Positions 25,946 through 36,131 of a stretch of 64,000 nt of DNA are shown here, in pieces. Positions within the stretch are counted from its first letter, which is position 1, and the number at the start of each line of letters is the position of its first letter. The notes under the pieces are model-generated. The model had not been told where the DNA came from and searched no databases. It was given only the letters and a program-made list of their open reading frames with translations. Source of the stretch: Eubacteriaceae bacterium (GTDB taxonomy: Bacteria > Bacillota > Clostridia > Lachnospirales > Lachnospiraceae); assembly GCA_902363805.1 (NCBI GenBank), contig CABJBF010000002.1:372001-436000 (forward strand), read 5' to 3'. The position numbers and the translations under genes were made by a program.

Positions 25946-26311
25946 TAAATGCGATAAAAAGATAAAAATGTTATGTTTATAAATTGACAGTTTTTTTGAC
26001 AATGCAAAAAAGAAGTTATTTTAGTGTATTTTTATCTGTAATTACATTCACATATAAAAAATGATACATATTTTAAAATATAAATACTATATTTATTATA
26101 TTAAATATGTTAAATTATTATCGTAACAAAGTGTTACGAAAGGGTTTAGATTTTGAAAAGAAACAGGTTTTTAGAAAGATGTCTTTCATAAAACCTGTTT
26201 CTTTGTATTTACAAAAAAATGAAAGTTTTGCCTTATTGTGTTATAATTCTTAGAATAGACAATTAATAATGAATAAAGATTATGAAAAGATAAAATTTAA
26301 GGAGATAAATT
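25946..26311. promoter_or_regulatory. 366-nt intergenic region with palindrome and hairpin
   Basis: Holds a perfect 8-bp palindrome with a 3-nt spacer (TCGTAACA-AAG-TGTTACGA, 26121-26139), then the larger hairpin listed separately at 26157-26204. The rest is A/T-rich with no ORF. TTATGAAAAGATAAAATTTAAGGAG leads into the next gene. Confidence 0.5.
26157..26204 (+). terminator. Hairpin / probable terminator upstream of the 26.3-kb gene
   Basis: A 15-bp stem (AAAGAAACAGGTTTT / AAAACCTGTTTCTTT) with an inner GAAAGA/TCTTTC stem in the loop. The U-run is weak (CTTTGTATTT). Its distance from the kinase fusion stop (over 200 nt) suggests a small transcript or attenuator may end here. Confidence 0.55.
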
Positions 26312-26611
26312 TTGGAAGAGATATTAGAACAATGGAGCAAAACTTTTAATTTGAAAAATTTAAAATTGGTTGGATATCATGGCGGATATCCGATAATACA
26401 ATTTGATAAAGAAGATAATATGAAATTACTTGCAATGAGTGAAAATGAAAGAAAAAGAATAATCAGAAATTGTGAGACACATGGTGGTATTGAACTTGGT
26501 GTTGGTTGGAATTTTGTAAGAACTGCCGTTTTAAGAATTAATGATGATACAATTGTTATGGCCGGACATGAATATGTGTTAAGAAGAATGCTTGAAAAAT
26601 TTATTTTATAA
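26312..26611 (+). CDS. Small hypothetical protein, TTG start
   Basis: A 99-aa soluble protein with no family I recognise. It begins with TTG at 26312, 7 nt after a strong AAGGAG, so a rare TTG start is the best reading. Segments YHGGYPIIQFDKEDNMKLLA and NCETHGGIELGVGWNFVRT alternate beta and helix. It is followed by an AT-rich gap and glnS. Downstream of the kinase/hydrolase fusion but separated by a hairpin, so a shared role is not shown. Confidence 0.6.
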   Translation: MEEILEQWSKTFNLKNLKLVGYHGGYPIIQFDKEDNMKLLAMSENERKRIIRNCETHGGIELGVGWNFVRTAVLRINDDTIVMAGHEYVLRRMLEKFIL

Positions 26612-26757
26612 AACATTTGATTTAACAGTAAAAGCATTGATATTTAACTAAATATGCCTAAAACAATGCATACTTGATGTTGAAATGGAAAAAATTTTAT
26701 TGTATAATCTAATAATTATGAAAACGTTTATATTCTAAACGCTGGAGGACATACAAA

Positions 26758-28434
26758 ATGGAAAAAGAAAACGTGAAAAGTGAAGTAACTAAAAACTTTA
26801 TTGAATTGATTATCGACAAAGATTTAGAAGAAGGAAGATTTGATCATGTTCAGACAAGATTTCCACCTGAACCAAATGGATATCTTCATATTGGACATGC
26901 AAAGTCAATTCTTTTAAATTATAGTTTGGCTAAGAAATATAATGGTAAATTTAATATGAGATTTGATGATACAAATCCTACAAAAGAAAAGACAGAATTT
27001 GTAGAGTCAATTTTAAAAGATATAAAATGGCTTGGAGCTGACTGGGAAGACAGATTATTTTTTGCATCTAATTATTTTAATCAGATGTATGAGGCAGCTG
27101 TTAGGTTAATAAAAAAAGGTAAAGCATATGTATGCGATTTAACACCTGAAGAAATTAGGGAATATAGAGGTACATTAACTGAACCTGGAAAGAACAGCCC
27201 ATATAGAGACAGAAGTGTTGAAGAAAATCTAGAACTATTTGAAAACATGAAGAATGGAATGTATAAAGATGGTGAAAAGGTATTAAGGGCTAAGATTGAT
27301 ATGTCATCTCCTAATATTAATATGAGAGATCCAATTATTTATAGAGTGGCTCATATGACACATCATAATACAGGAGATAAGTGGTGCATTTATCCAATGT
27401 ATGATTTTGCTCATCCTATTGAAGATGCAATTGAACATGTAACACATTCTATCTGTACATTGGAATTTGAAGATCACAGACCTTTATATGATTGGGTAGT
27501 CACAGAACTTGAATACCCTAATCCTCCAAGACAGATTGAATTCGCAAAGTTATATTTGACAAATGTAATCACAGGAAAAAGATATATTAAAAAATTAGTT
27601 GAAGATGGAATTGTAGATGGATGGGATGATCCACGTTTAGTATCTATTGCAGCACTTAGAAGGAGAGGATTTACTCCTGAATCAATTAAGAACTTCGTTG
27701 AACTTTGTGGTATATCAAAGAGCAATAGTTCGGTTGATTATGCAATGTTAGAATATTGCATTAGAGAAGATTTAAAGACTAAGAAACCAAGAATGATGGC
27801 TGTATTAGATCCAATTAAGCTTGTAATTGACAATTATCCTGAAGACCAGGTTGAATGGTTTGATGTAGTTAATAACATTGAAAATGAAGAATTAGGAAGT
27901 AGAAAAGTTCCATTCTGTAAAGAACTATATATTGAAAGAGAAGACTTTATGGAAGAACCACCTAAGAAATATTTCAGATTGTTCCCGGGAAATGAAGTAA
28001 GACTTATGCATTCTTATTTTGTAAAATGTGTAGATTACGAAAAGGATGAAAATGGTAATGTTACTGTAGTGCATTGTACTTATGATCCGGAAACAAGAAG
28101 TGGTAATAACTTTACAGCACGTAAGGTCAAAGGAACAATTCATTGGGTATCAGCAAGACATGCTATTGAAGCTGAAGTAAGATTATATGAAAATATAGTT
28201 GATGAAGAAAAAGGAAAACTTAATGAAGATGGTTCTCTTAACCTTAATCCAAATTCACTTACAGTATTGAAGAAATGCTATTTGGAACAGGGACTTGCTG
28301 ATGCAGAGCCTGAAGATAAATTCCAGTTTGTAAGACAGGGTTATTTCTGTGCAGATATTAAAGATTATACAAAAGAAAAACCGGTATATAACAGAATAGT
28401 TTCATTAAAGAGTTCTTTTAAATTACCTAAATAG
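26758..28434 (+). CDS. glnS: Glutaminyl-tRNA synthetase
   Basis: A 558-aa class I aminoacyl-tRNA synthetase charging tRNA-Gln directly with glutamine. The [16 protein letters not shown] motif (residues 36-51) contains HIGH. The KMSKS-equivalent is the degenerate [10 protein letters not shown] in the region matching VMSKRKL of E. coli. The following segment [20 protein letters not shown] and CIREDL is typical of GlnRS rather than GluRS. The C-terminal two beta-barrel anticodon domain is complete. The ribosome binding site is TGGAGGACATACAA. Most Firmicutes lack GlnRS and use GatCAB, but Lachnospiraceae commonly carry one. A terminator follows. Confidence 0.95.
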   Translation: MEKENVKSEVTKNFIELIIDKDLEEGRFDHVQTRFPPEPNGYLHIGHAKSILLNYSLAKKYNGKFNMRFDDTNPTKEKTEFVESILKDIKWLGADWEDRLFFASNYFNQMYEAAVRLIKKGKAYVCDLTPEEIREYRGTLTEPGKNSPYRDRSVEENLELFENMKNGMYKDGEKVLRAKIDMSSPNINMRDPIIYRVAHMTHHNTGDKWCIYPMYDFAHPIEDAIEHVTHSICTLEFEDHRPLYDWVVTELEYPNPPRQIEFAKLYLTNVITGKRYIKKLVEDGIVDGWDDPRLVSIAALRRRGFTPESIKNFVELCGISKSNSSVDYAMLEYCIREDLKTKKPRMMAVLDPIKLVIDNYPEDQVEWFDVVNNIENEELGSRKVPFCKELYIEREDFMEEPPKKYFRLFPGNEVRLMHSYFVKCVDYEKDENGNVTVVHCTYDPETRSGNNFTARKVKGTIHWVSARHAIEAEVRLYENIVDEEKGKLNEDGSLNLNPNSLTVLKKCYLEQGLADAEPEDKFQFVRQGYFCADIKDYTKEKPVYNRIVSLKSSFKLPK

Positions 28435-28438
28435 AGCC

Positions 28439-28480
28439 AATAAAAGGTTGAGGAGGAGAAATCCTTTTCAACCTTTTATT
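28439..28480 (+). terminator. Terminator of glnS
   Basis: Perfect 13-bp stem AATAAAAGGTTGA/TCAACCTTTTATT with a 16-nt loop. It is rich in A/T pairs at the base, with TTTTATTAGTTTT downstream. Confidence 0.82.
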
Positions 28481-28595
28481 AGTTTTAATTAAACAAAGAG
28501 AATTAACTTAAATTATACAAATATAATTATTTTAAATTATACGCTACGAATTAATATAAAAATGTAAAAAGATTAAAAAATGGAGAGAAGGAAGA

Positions 28596-29312
28596 ATGGA
28601 AGAAAAATTATATACAATACCTGTAATGGATGCATTTAAGGTAGATTGCGAGTGCCCATTATGTAAAATGAGAGATGATATAGAAAATGATAATATCTCT
28701 TTTGCTATGGGACCAAGTTATATGGAGGACTATATTAGATTTGAAACTGATGAAAAAGGCTACTGCACAAGACATGTAAAAAAGTTATACGAATACAATA
28801 ACAGATTAGGACTTGCTCTAATAATGGAAACACATTTAAAGAATGTAAAAAAGCAGGTTGATACGCTGCCTAAGGAGAAATCTTCAGGTGGATTATTTAA
28901 AAAGAAAGAAAAGAAGCCAATAACTGAATATCTGGATAAATTAAATGGAAGTTGTTTCGTATGCGACCGTTTAAATGATACATTTGACAGATATGTTGCC
29001 ACGATACTATATTTATGGAAAAAAGAAGATAAAGATTTTTTAGAATTATATAAGAATTGTAAAGGATTTTGCTTTGAGCATTTAAATGCTTTACTTAAAT
29101 ATGCAGATAAAGAATTATCGGGAAATAAATTTGACGAATTTAATAAAATGACTATAGAAATATTTGAAAAAAATCTAGATAGAACAATTGAGGATGTAGA
29201 ATGGTTTATAAAAAAATTTGATTATAGATATAAAGATGAACCATGGAAAAATTCAAAGGATGCATTAGTAAGAACATTGTGCAAAACAAACGGTGTTACG
29301 GATGAAGAATGA
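28596..29312 (+). CDS. Conserved Cys-rich hypothetical protein (DUF6062-like)
   Basis: A 238-aa soluble protein with a duplicated Cys/His pattern. The first half has CECPLC (about 14-19) and GYCTRHVKKL (about 55-64). The second has CFVCDRL (about 113) and GFCFEHLNALL (about 155). Each half gives a CxxC plus C-x2-H set suited to one metal ion. The halves are joined by a Lys-rich stretch. This resembles the DUF6062 proteins of Lachnospiraceae as I recall them, of unknown function. The ribosome binding site is GGAGAGAAGGAAGA. It stands alone between glnS and a VOC gene remnant. Confidence 0.72.
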   Translation: MEEKLYTIPVMDAFKVDCECPLCKMRDDIENDNISFAMGPSYMEDYIRFETDEKGYCTRHVKKLYEYNNRLGLALIMETHLKNVKKQVDTLPKEKSSGGLFKKKEKKPITEYLDKLNGSCFVCDRLNDTFDRYVATILYLWKKEDKDFLELYKNCKGFCFEHLNALLKYADKELSGNKFDEFNKMTIEIFEKNLDRTIEDVEWFIKKFDYRYKDEPWKNSKDALVRTLCKTNGVTDEE

Positions 29313-29321
29313 AATAAATAA

Positions 29322-29504
29322 AAGAGCAATTCATGTGAATTTTATTTCGGAGAGATTGATATTGAAAGTTTTGCAGAAAAACTTGAAAAATTGTATCTGA
29401 AAATATGATATATTAATAAACTTATGACAAATAGTTGGAGACAAAAAGTTGTAAGATTTTATGATTTAGATGGAAACTTAATTGAAGTTAGGACAGAAGT
29501 TTAG
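29322..29504 (+). pseudogene. Remnant of a VOC/glyoxalase-family gene
   Basis: One reading frame encodes EFYFGEIDIESFAEKLEKLY, then LKI and a TGA stop. In the same frame it continues YINKLMTNSWRQKVVRFYDL and DGNLIEVRTEV, ending at TAG. The segment SWRQKVVRFYDLDGNLIEV is the classic C-terminal strand of the vicinal-oxygen-chelate fold, whose Glu is a metal ligand. The N-terminal half of the gene is missing and one stop interrupts what is left. It is a decayed gene; a short peptide from the ATG at 29424 is unlikely to fold on its own. Confidence 0.8.
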
Positions 29505-29530
29505 AATTAAATTACGAAAGAGGTATTAAA

Positions 29531-30067
29531 ATGAATATTACAGTTTATCTTGGGGCATCAGACGGAAATGATAAAACATTTAAAAGTGCAATTAAAGAAT
29601 TGGGAACATGGATTGGAATAAGTGGCAACACACTTGTGTATGGTGGATCTAAAACAGGACTTATGGGAAAACTTGCAGACAGTGTATTAAATGCAGGTGG
29701 CAAAGTTATAGGAGTTGAACCACAATTTTTTATAGATGCAAAAGTTCAACATGAGGGATTAACCGAATTATTTATTACAAAAGATATGTCAGAAAGAAGA
29801 ACTAAAATGATAGAATTAGGAGATGTATTTGTGGCTTTTCCAGGTGGTACAGGTACTCTGGAAGAAGTGTCTGAAGTTATGTGTAAAATTTCAATGAAAC
29901 AGCTTAATAATCCTTGTATTTTATATAATTTGGATGGATATTATAACAGTTTAAAAGAATTGTTAAATCATATGATTGAAAAAGAATTTTCGTCTAAACA
30001 AAGACAAGAAGGAATTTTTTTCGCAGACAATTTAGAGGATATAAAGCAAATAGTAAATAATATATAA
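29531..30067 (+). CDS. LOG family protein (TIGR00730 type Rossmann fold)
   Basis: A 178-aa protein with the signature pair YGGSKTGLMG (about 37-46) and FPGGTGTLEEVSE (about 103-115). This defines the LOG family (cytokinin riboside 5'-monophosphate phosphoribohydrolase-like); the Glu of GTxxE is the catalytic acid. Bacterial members release the base from nucleoside monophosphates. The true substrate here is unknown. Length is typical. Ribosome binding site GAAAGAGG. Terminator 16 nt after the stop. Confidence 0.9.
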   Translation: MNITVYLGASDGNDKTFKSAIKELGTWIGISGNTLVYGGSKTGLMGKLADSVLNAGGKVIGVEPQFFIDAKVQHEGLTELFITKDMSERRTKMIELGDVFVAFPGGTGTLEEVSEVMCKISMKQLNNPCILYNLDGYYNSLKELLNHMIEKEFSSKQRQEGIFFADNLEDIKQIVNNI

Positions 30068-30082
30068 AAAATATATAAGCCT

Positions 30083-30128
30083 AAGAAGTGTATTTATTTT
30101 CATTGTGAATTAAATACACTTCTTTTTT
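30083..30128 (+). terminator. Terminator of LOG-family gene
   Basis: Perfect 14-bp stem AAGAAGTGTATTTA/TAAATACACTTCTT with a 14-nt loop, followed by TTTT. Confidence 0.88.
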
Positions 30129-30351
30129 GGCAATCTGGCTTTAGTATGGAAAAAACATGCAGTATTTAGCAAGGCATCAAAAGTATTCTTGAAAAAATTA
30201 AAGAATTATAGAAAATATAATATAAAGTATTGTCAAATCAGTGGAAAAATTCTATAATTTTTGTGGCGAAAACTTACAATATGTCAATTAAAGAAGACTA
30301 ATGATTGCAAGTGCTGATTAAGTAAAATATATATTAACGAAGGAGACTGAA

Positions 30352-31338
30352 ATGAAAACAAGAATTGGTATTTTAGGTTATGGAAACCTGGGAAAAGGTG
30401 TAGAATGCGCAGTTAAAGAAGCTAATGATATGGAATTAGTTGCTGTATTTACAAGAAGAAATCCTAAAAATGTAACTATTTTAACAGAAAATGTTCCGGT
30501 ATGTCATATTGATGAAGTTGCAGACTGGAAAGATAAGATAGATGTTATGATTTTATGTGGCGGTAGTGCTACAGATCTTCCTGTACAGACTCCACAGTTT
30601 GCTTCAATGTTTAACGTAATTGATAGTTTTGATACTCATGCAAGAATACCTGAACATTTTGCGGCAGTTGATAAGGCAGCAAAAGAAGCTGGAAAAATAG
30701 CAGTTATTTCAGTAGGTTGGGATCCTGGAATGTTCTCGCTTAACAGAGTTTATGCAAATGCAATTCTTCCAGATGGAAAAGATTATACATTCTGGGGGAA
30801 AGGTGTTAGTCAGGGACATTCAGATGCAATTCGTAGAATTAAAGGCGTTAAGAATGCAAAGCAGTATACAATTCCTGTAGAAAGCGCTTTAGAAAGAGTT
30901 AGATCGGGCGAAAATCCGGAACTTACAACAAGAGATAAGCATGAAAGAGAATGTTTTGTTGTATTAGAAGAAGGTGCAGATGCCGCTGCAGTTGAAAAAG
31001 AAATCAAGGAAATGCCAAATTATTTCTCAGATTACAATACAACAGTTCATTTCATTAGCGAAGAAGAATTAGAAAAGAATCATAGCGGAATGGCACATGG
31101 TGGATTTGTAATCCGTTCAGGAAAAACAGGAATGAATAAAGAACATAATCATATTATTGAATATAGCTTAAAGTTAGATTCAAATCCTGAATTTACTACA
31201 AGTGTTTTAATTGCATATGCAAGAGCTGCTAAGCGTCTTTATGATGAAGGACAGAAAGGCTGTAAGACAGTATTAGATATTGCACCTGCATATTTAAGCG
31301 AAATGAGCGGAGAAGAATTAAGAGCTCATTTATTGTAA
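30352..31338 (+). CDS. ddh: meso-Diaminopimelate D-dehydrogenase
   Basis: A 328-aa NADPH-dependent enzyme that converts tetrahydrodipicolinate directly to meso-diaminopimelate, the one-step route to the peptidoglycan cross-linker and lysine. It begins TRIGILGYGNLGKGVE (Rossmann loop) and contains VISVGWDPGMFSLNR and the substrate-site region FWGKGVSQGHSDAIRRIKGV, all typical of Ddh. It links with asd at 8.3 kb upstream in the pathway and with murF at 45 kb downstream. It appears monocistronic: AAGGAGACTGAA precedes the ATG and a strong terminator follows. Confidence 0.96.
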   Translation: MKTRIGILGYGNLGKGVECAVKEANDMELVAVFTRRNPKNVTILTENVPVCHIDEVADWKDKIDVMILCGGSATDLPVQTPQFASMFNVIDSFDTHARIPEHFAAVDKAAKEAGKIAVISVGWDPGMFSLNRVYANAILPDGKDYTFWGKGVSQGHSDAIRRIKGVKNAKQYTIPVESALERVRSGENPELTTRDKHERECFVVLEEGADAAAVEKEIKEMPNYFSDYNTTVHFISEEELEKNHSGMAHGGFVIRSGKTGMNKEHNHIIEYSLKLDSNPEFTTSVLIAYARAAKRLYDEGQKGCKTVLDIAPAYLSEMSGEELRAHLL

Positions 31339-31386
31339 AATATATTTGTATAAACTGCGAAATTTACTTTTCCGGTTTTACTATGT

Positions 31387-31416
31387 AAAAAATCTCCCTA
31401 GATTGGGAGATTTTTT
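31387..31416 (+). terminator. Terminator of ddh
   Basis: Perfect 12-bp stem AAAAAATCTCCC/GGGAGATTTTTT with a 6-nt loop; ends in six T residues. Confidence 0.93.
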
Positions 31417-31430
31417 ATGAGCCCAAATTA

Positions 31431-31501
31431 ATAAAAGGAGCCAATTGAGATGATACTTCTTATCCATACCGGAAATATCATACTGTAATGGCTCCTTTTA
31501 T
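31431..31501 (-). terminator. Terminator of the acidic-protein gene
   Basis: Outer stem ATAAAAGGAGCCA/TGGCTCCTTTTAT with an inner GATGATA/TATCAT pairing. It lies just after the stop of the minus-strand gene at 31507. On the minus strand it ends in CTTTTAT. Confidence 0.75.
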
Positions 31502-31506
31502 ATTAT

Positions 31507-32682
31507 TTAGATTTCATCAAGTTCATCATCTAAGAAATCAGTATCTTCCTTAGATGTGTTATCACCGCTCTTATCGGATGGCTTTTTTAAAAAAGAGAAA
31601 TGCTCTTCAACAATATCAGAATCTTTTCCACTATCATATTCATTACTATCTAAAGAATCATTATTTACTTCGATATTATCAAATGTATCATCGTTTAATT
31701 CGTCATCAAGTTCATTAAATTCATCAGGTTCTGTAGCAACCTGATTTTCTGAGGTATCATCTGAAATACTGCTTTTATTATCAAGCTCATCATCGGTAAT
31801 ATTAGATTCATTATCATATTCTTCATCGTCAGTTATACTTGATTCGATATTATGTTCCGTAACATTTGGTACAGATTCTTCTTCAAATATGTCTGTGCCT
31901 TCTTCAGAAATATTTGTATCTTCAAATGAATCATCGTCCTGCTTGATATCATCAATGTCTTCGAAAACATGATTTTCTTCAGAAGGTATGTCATTGTTAT
32001 CAAATGTTTCGTCATCAAATGAAGAAGCATCATCTTCCTCTAATTTGACAGATGAAACAAAATCATCGTTTTCAGAATAATGTTCATCAAAGTCGTTATT
32101 TAAATCGTCAGATTCATCAACAAAGTCATCATCTAATGATTCAAAATCATCAATGTCACTATAATCTGTATCAACAAAATCATTTTCACTATTATAATTC
32201 TTTACTTTATCAATAACTTCAGATGTTTTATCCTTTGCAAAATCAACGGCATCATTGAATAAATCTTTAGCGTTGTCAATTCTGTCTTCACCAACAAAAT
32301 CTGTAATTTTGTCTTTTGCATCACTTGCTTTATCTTTAGCAAAAGTAGCAGCATCAGTTACTTTTTTTACAGCAGAATTATATTTTTCTTCGCCAACAGC
32401 ATCTACAATTTTTTCTTTAGCAGAATCAGCAGCTTCTAATACTTTATCAGCAGCATTATTAGCCATTGATTTAGCTTTGTTAGAATTAAATGTAATTGTT
32501 ATTTTCTGAGTCCCATTTTTGTTAGAATTTGTTTTAATATCAAAAATCTTTTCGTCATCAAAGTCTTCAAAAATATCATCTTCAGTATATTTTTCCTCTT
32601 TGCGCTTCTTTAAATAAGATACCCCTCCAACAGCAGCACCAATTACAGCGGCTGAACCAACTAATTTTTTAAAAAATCCCAT
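31507..32682 (-). CDS. Long acidic protein with helical repeats and Asp/Glu/Ser/Asn-rich tail
   Basis: A 391-aa protein. A short N-terminal hydrophobic segment (GFFKKLVGSAAVIGAAVGGV, residues 2-21) is followed by KKRKEE, resembling YtxH-type anchors. Residues about 70-165 form three or four amphipathic repeats of the pattern AKDKxxDxxDKITDFVGEDR, akin to LEA/apolipoprotein-like helices. The remainder (about 170-391) is extremely acidic, low-complexity Asp/Glu/Asn/Ser and probably disordered. AAAGGAGACTGTATT precedes the ATG at 32682; an earlier in-frame start would precede the ribosome binding site. The function is not recognised; a desiccation or envelope stress role would be speculation. 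Confidence 0.7.
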   Translation of the reverse strand: MGFFKKLVGSAAVIGAAVGGVSYLKKRKEEKYTEDDIFEDFDDEKIFDIKTNSNKNGTQKITITFNSNKAKSMANNAADKVLEAADSAKEKIVDAVGEEKYNSAVKKVTDAATFAKDKASDAKDKITDFVGEDRIDNAKDLFNDAVDFAKDKTSEVIDKVKNYNSENDFVDTDYSDIDDFESLDDDFVDESDDLNNDFDEHYSENDDFVSSVKLEEDDASSFDDETFDNNDIPSEENHVFEDIDDIKQDDDSFEDTNISEEGTDIFEEESVPNVTEHNIESSITDDEEYDNESNITDDELDNKSSISDDTSENQVATEPDEFNELDDELNDDTFDNIEVNNDSLDSNEYDSGKDSDIVEEHFSFLKKPSDKSGDNTSKEDTDFLDDELDEI

Positions 32683-32984
32683 AATACAGTCTCCTTTCGT
32701 CGCCAACATTTTAATATAATTATATAACTATTTTGGACTAAAATAAAGGAGAAATACATTTAATAATGTAAAGAAATTATGACAATTTTAATATTATTTA
32801 TTAAATAAATGAGGGCATAATCTCATAAGTTATTGTGTGAGTAAAAATAAACTCATGTATATTACATATGATAAAAAATAGAATGCAATAAATTTACATA
32901 AATATCTATATTGAATATGAATAATAAAAATGATACTCTACCTATTAGATTAGTTAAATATTCGTAAGAAAAGAGGAAAAACAA
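32683..32984. other. AT-rich divergent intergenic region
   Basis: 302 nt between the minus-strand acidic-protein gene and the glycosylase gene. It must hold both promoters, but none is clear enough to mark. No repeat or ORF is seen. Confidence 0.45.
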
Positions 32985-33896
32985 ATGAAAATTACAGAGA
33001 ATGGAAAAAATACTCTAATAAATGAACTTAAAGATTTTGATTTGGAACAGACATTAGAATGTGGTCAGTGTTTTAGATTTTATAAGTTAGATAAAGAAGA
33101 ATATGTTATTGTTGCAAAAAATAAAATGCTTCATATAAAACAAGATGAAAATCAACTTATATTTTATAATACTTCAAAGGAAGATGTAGAAAAAATATGG
33201 ACTAATTATTTTGATTTAGATAGAGATTATGATGAAATTAAATCATATTTGTTAAAGAAGGATAATAAATTAGAAAGTGCAATTAAAGAAAATTATGGAG
33301 TTAGAATTTTAAATCAGGATTTCCATGAAGTGCTAATATCTTTTATTATTTCACAAAACAAACAAATACCTCAAATCAAGCAGATTGTAAAAAGAATAAG
33401 TGAACAATATGGTGAATATCTTGGTGAGGTAAATGGTGAAAAATACTATAGTTTCCCAAATCCTGAAAAGTTAGGGAAAATAACAGAAGAAGCATTTAGG
33501 GAAATGAAGTCCGGATTTAGGGCACCTTATTTATATGATGCATCACAAAAACTTGCTTTGGGTGAAATAAATGAAGAATTATTTGCAAATCTAAAAGAAG
33601 AAGATGGAAGAGAATTATTAAAGTCAATAAAGGGAGTGGGAGATAAAGTTGCAAACTGTGTTTTGCTATTTGGACTTGGATATAGAAATGCATTTCCTAT
33701 TGATGTGTGGATTAAACGTATAATGGAAGCCATTTATTTTGGAAAAGAAACAAGTAAAGAGGAAATACAAAAATTCGCATCTAATCATTATGGTGAGTAT
33801 GGAGGCTATGCACAGCAGTATTTATTTTGCTTTGGAAGAAATGGTAAAATTGGAACGAATACAGATAAAAAGAAGAAAAGTAACAATAAAAAATAA
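32985..33896 (+). CDS. 8-oxoguanine DNA glycosylase/AP lyase (OGG1 type)
   Basis: A 303-aa base-excision repair enzyme of the HhH-GPD superfamily. The N-terminal OGG_N-like domain contains LEQTLECGQCFRFYKL (about 20-35). The HhH motif LKSIKGVGDKVANCVLLFGL contains the Schiff-base Lys221. It is followed by FPIDVWIKRIM with the catalytic Asp240. This Lys/Asp pair marks a bifunctional glycosylase/lyase that removes 8-oxoguanine. The C terminus is a short Lys/Asn-rich tail. AAGAGGAAAAACAA precedes the ATG. It lies upstream of groES with a separate promoter for the latter. Confidence 0.9.
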   Translation: MKITENGKNTLINELKDFDLEQTLECGQCFRFYKLDKEEYVIVAKNKMLHIKQDENQLIFYNTSKEDVEKIWTNYFDLDRDYDEIKSYLLKKDNKLESAIKENYGVRILNQDFHEVLISFIISQNKQIPQIKQIVKRISEQYGEYLGEVNGEKYYSFPNPEKLGKITEEAFREMKSGFRAPYLYDASQKLALGEINEELFANLKEEDGRELLKSIKGVGDKVANCVLLFGLGYRNAFPIDVWIKRIMEAIYFGKETSKEEIQKFASNHYGEYGGYAQQYLFCFGRNGKIGTNTDKKKKSNNKK

Positions 33897-33906
33897 AAAT
33901 AAGGGG

Positions 33907-33935
33907 TTGCATATTTGAAATAATTGATATATTAT
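33907..33935 (+). promoter_or_regulatory. Sigma-A promoter of groES-groEL
   Basis: TTGCAT (33907-33912) and TATTAT (33930-33935) with a 17-nt spacer, 13 nt upstream of the CIRCE operator. Confidence 0.8.
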
Positions 33936-33947
33936 TAGGTTATTGGG

Positions 33948-33974
33948 TTAGCACTCAAAAAGAAAGAGTGCTAA
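33948..33974. promoter_or_regulatory. CIRCE operator of groES-groEL
   Basis: TTAGCACTC, 9-nt spacer, GAGTGCTAA, located between the -10 box and the groES ribosome binding site, the classical HrcA position. Confidence 0.97.
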
Positions 33975-33999
33975 CAAGCTGAAAAGGAGGTAGTTTTAA

Positions 34000-34284
34000 A
34001 TGAAATTAGTACCATTAGGAGACAGAGTAGTATTGAAACAGGCTGAACCTGAAGAAAAGACACAGTCAGGAATTATTTTGACAACACAGTCACAGGAAAA
34101 ACCACAACAGGCAGAAGTAATTGCTGTAGGTCCCGGTGGAGTTGTAGACGGTAAAGAAGTAACAATGCAGGTTAAAGCCGGAGATAAAGTAATATATTCA
34201 AAATATGCAGGAAATGAAGTTAAATTAGATGGCGAGGAATATATTATAGTTAGACAGAACGATATTTTAGCTGTAGTTGAATAG
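34000..34284 (+). CDS. groES: Co-chaperonin GroES
   Basis: A 94-aa Hsp10 that caps the GroEL ring. It opens KLVPLGDRVVLKQAEPEEKT, with the mobile loop SGIILTTQSQEKPQQAEV, and ends in YIIVRQNDILAVVE. Length and sequence are typical. GAAAAGGAGGTAGTTTTAA precedes the ATG. First gene of the CIRCE-controlled chaperonin operon; groEL follows after 48 nt. Confidence 0.98.
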   Translation: MKLVPLGDRVVLKQAEPEEKTQSGIILTTQSQEKPQQAEVIAVGPGGVVDGKEVTMQVKAGDKVIYSKYAGNEVKLDGEEYIIVRQNDILAVVE

Positions 34285-34317
34285 CTTTAATATCATACTT
34301 ATAAATTGGAAATTTGA

Positions 34318-35952
<1,635 letters not shown>

Positions 35953-35989
35953 TTAAATAAAAATTGTATATAAATATATTTTATATCTT

Positions 35990-36037
35990 AAGAAGTGCTG
36001 ACTTACATATGAATGTTTTGTCAGCACTTCTTTTTTT
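35990..36037 (+). terminator. Terminator of groES-groEL
   Basis: A 13-bp stem AAGAAGTGCTGAC/GTCAGCACTTCTT with a 17-nt loop, followed by a T-run. Confidence 0.92.
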
Positions 36038-36131
36038 GACCACAATATTAAAATATGCTATGATATACGAATACTTAAAAATTTATGAAAAGGGTTTAGA
36101 AATAAAAACAATAAGAAATTATGGAGGAAAA

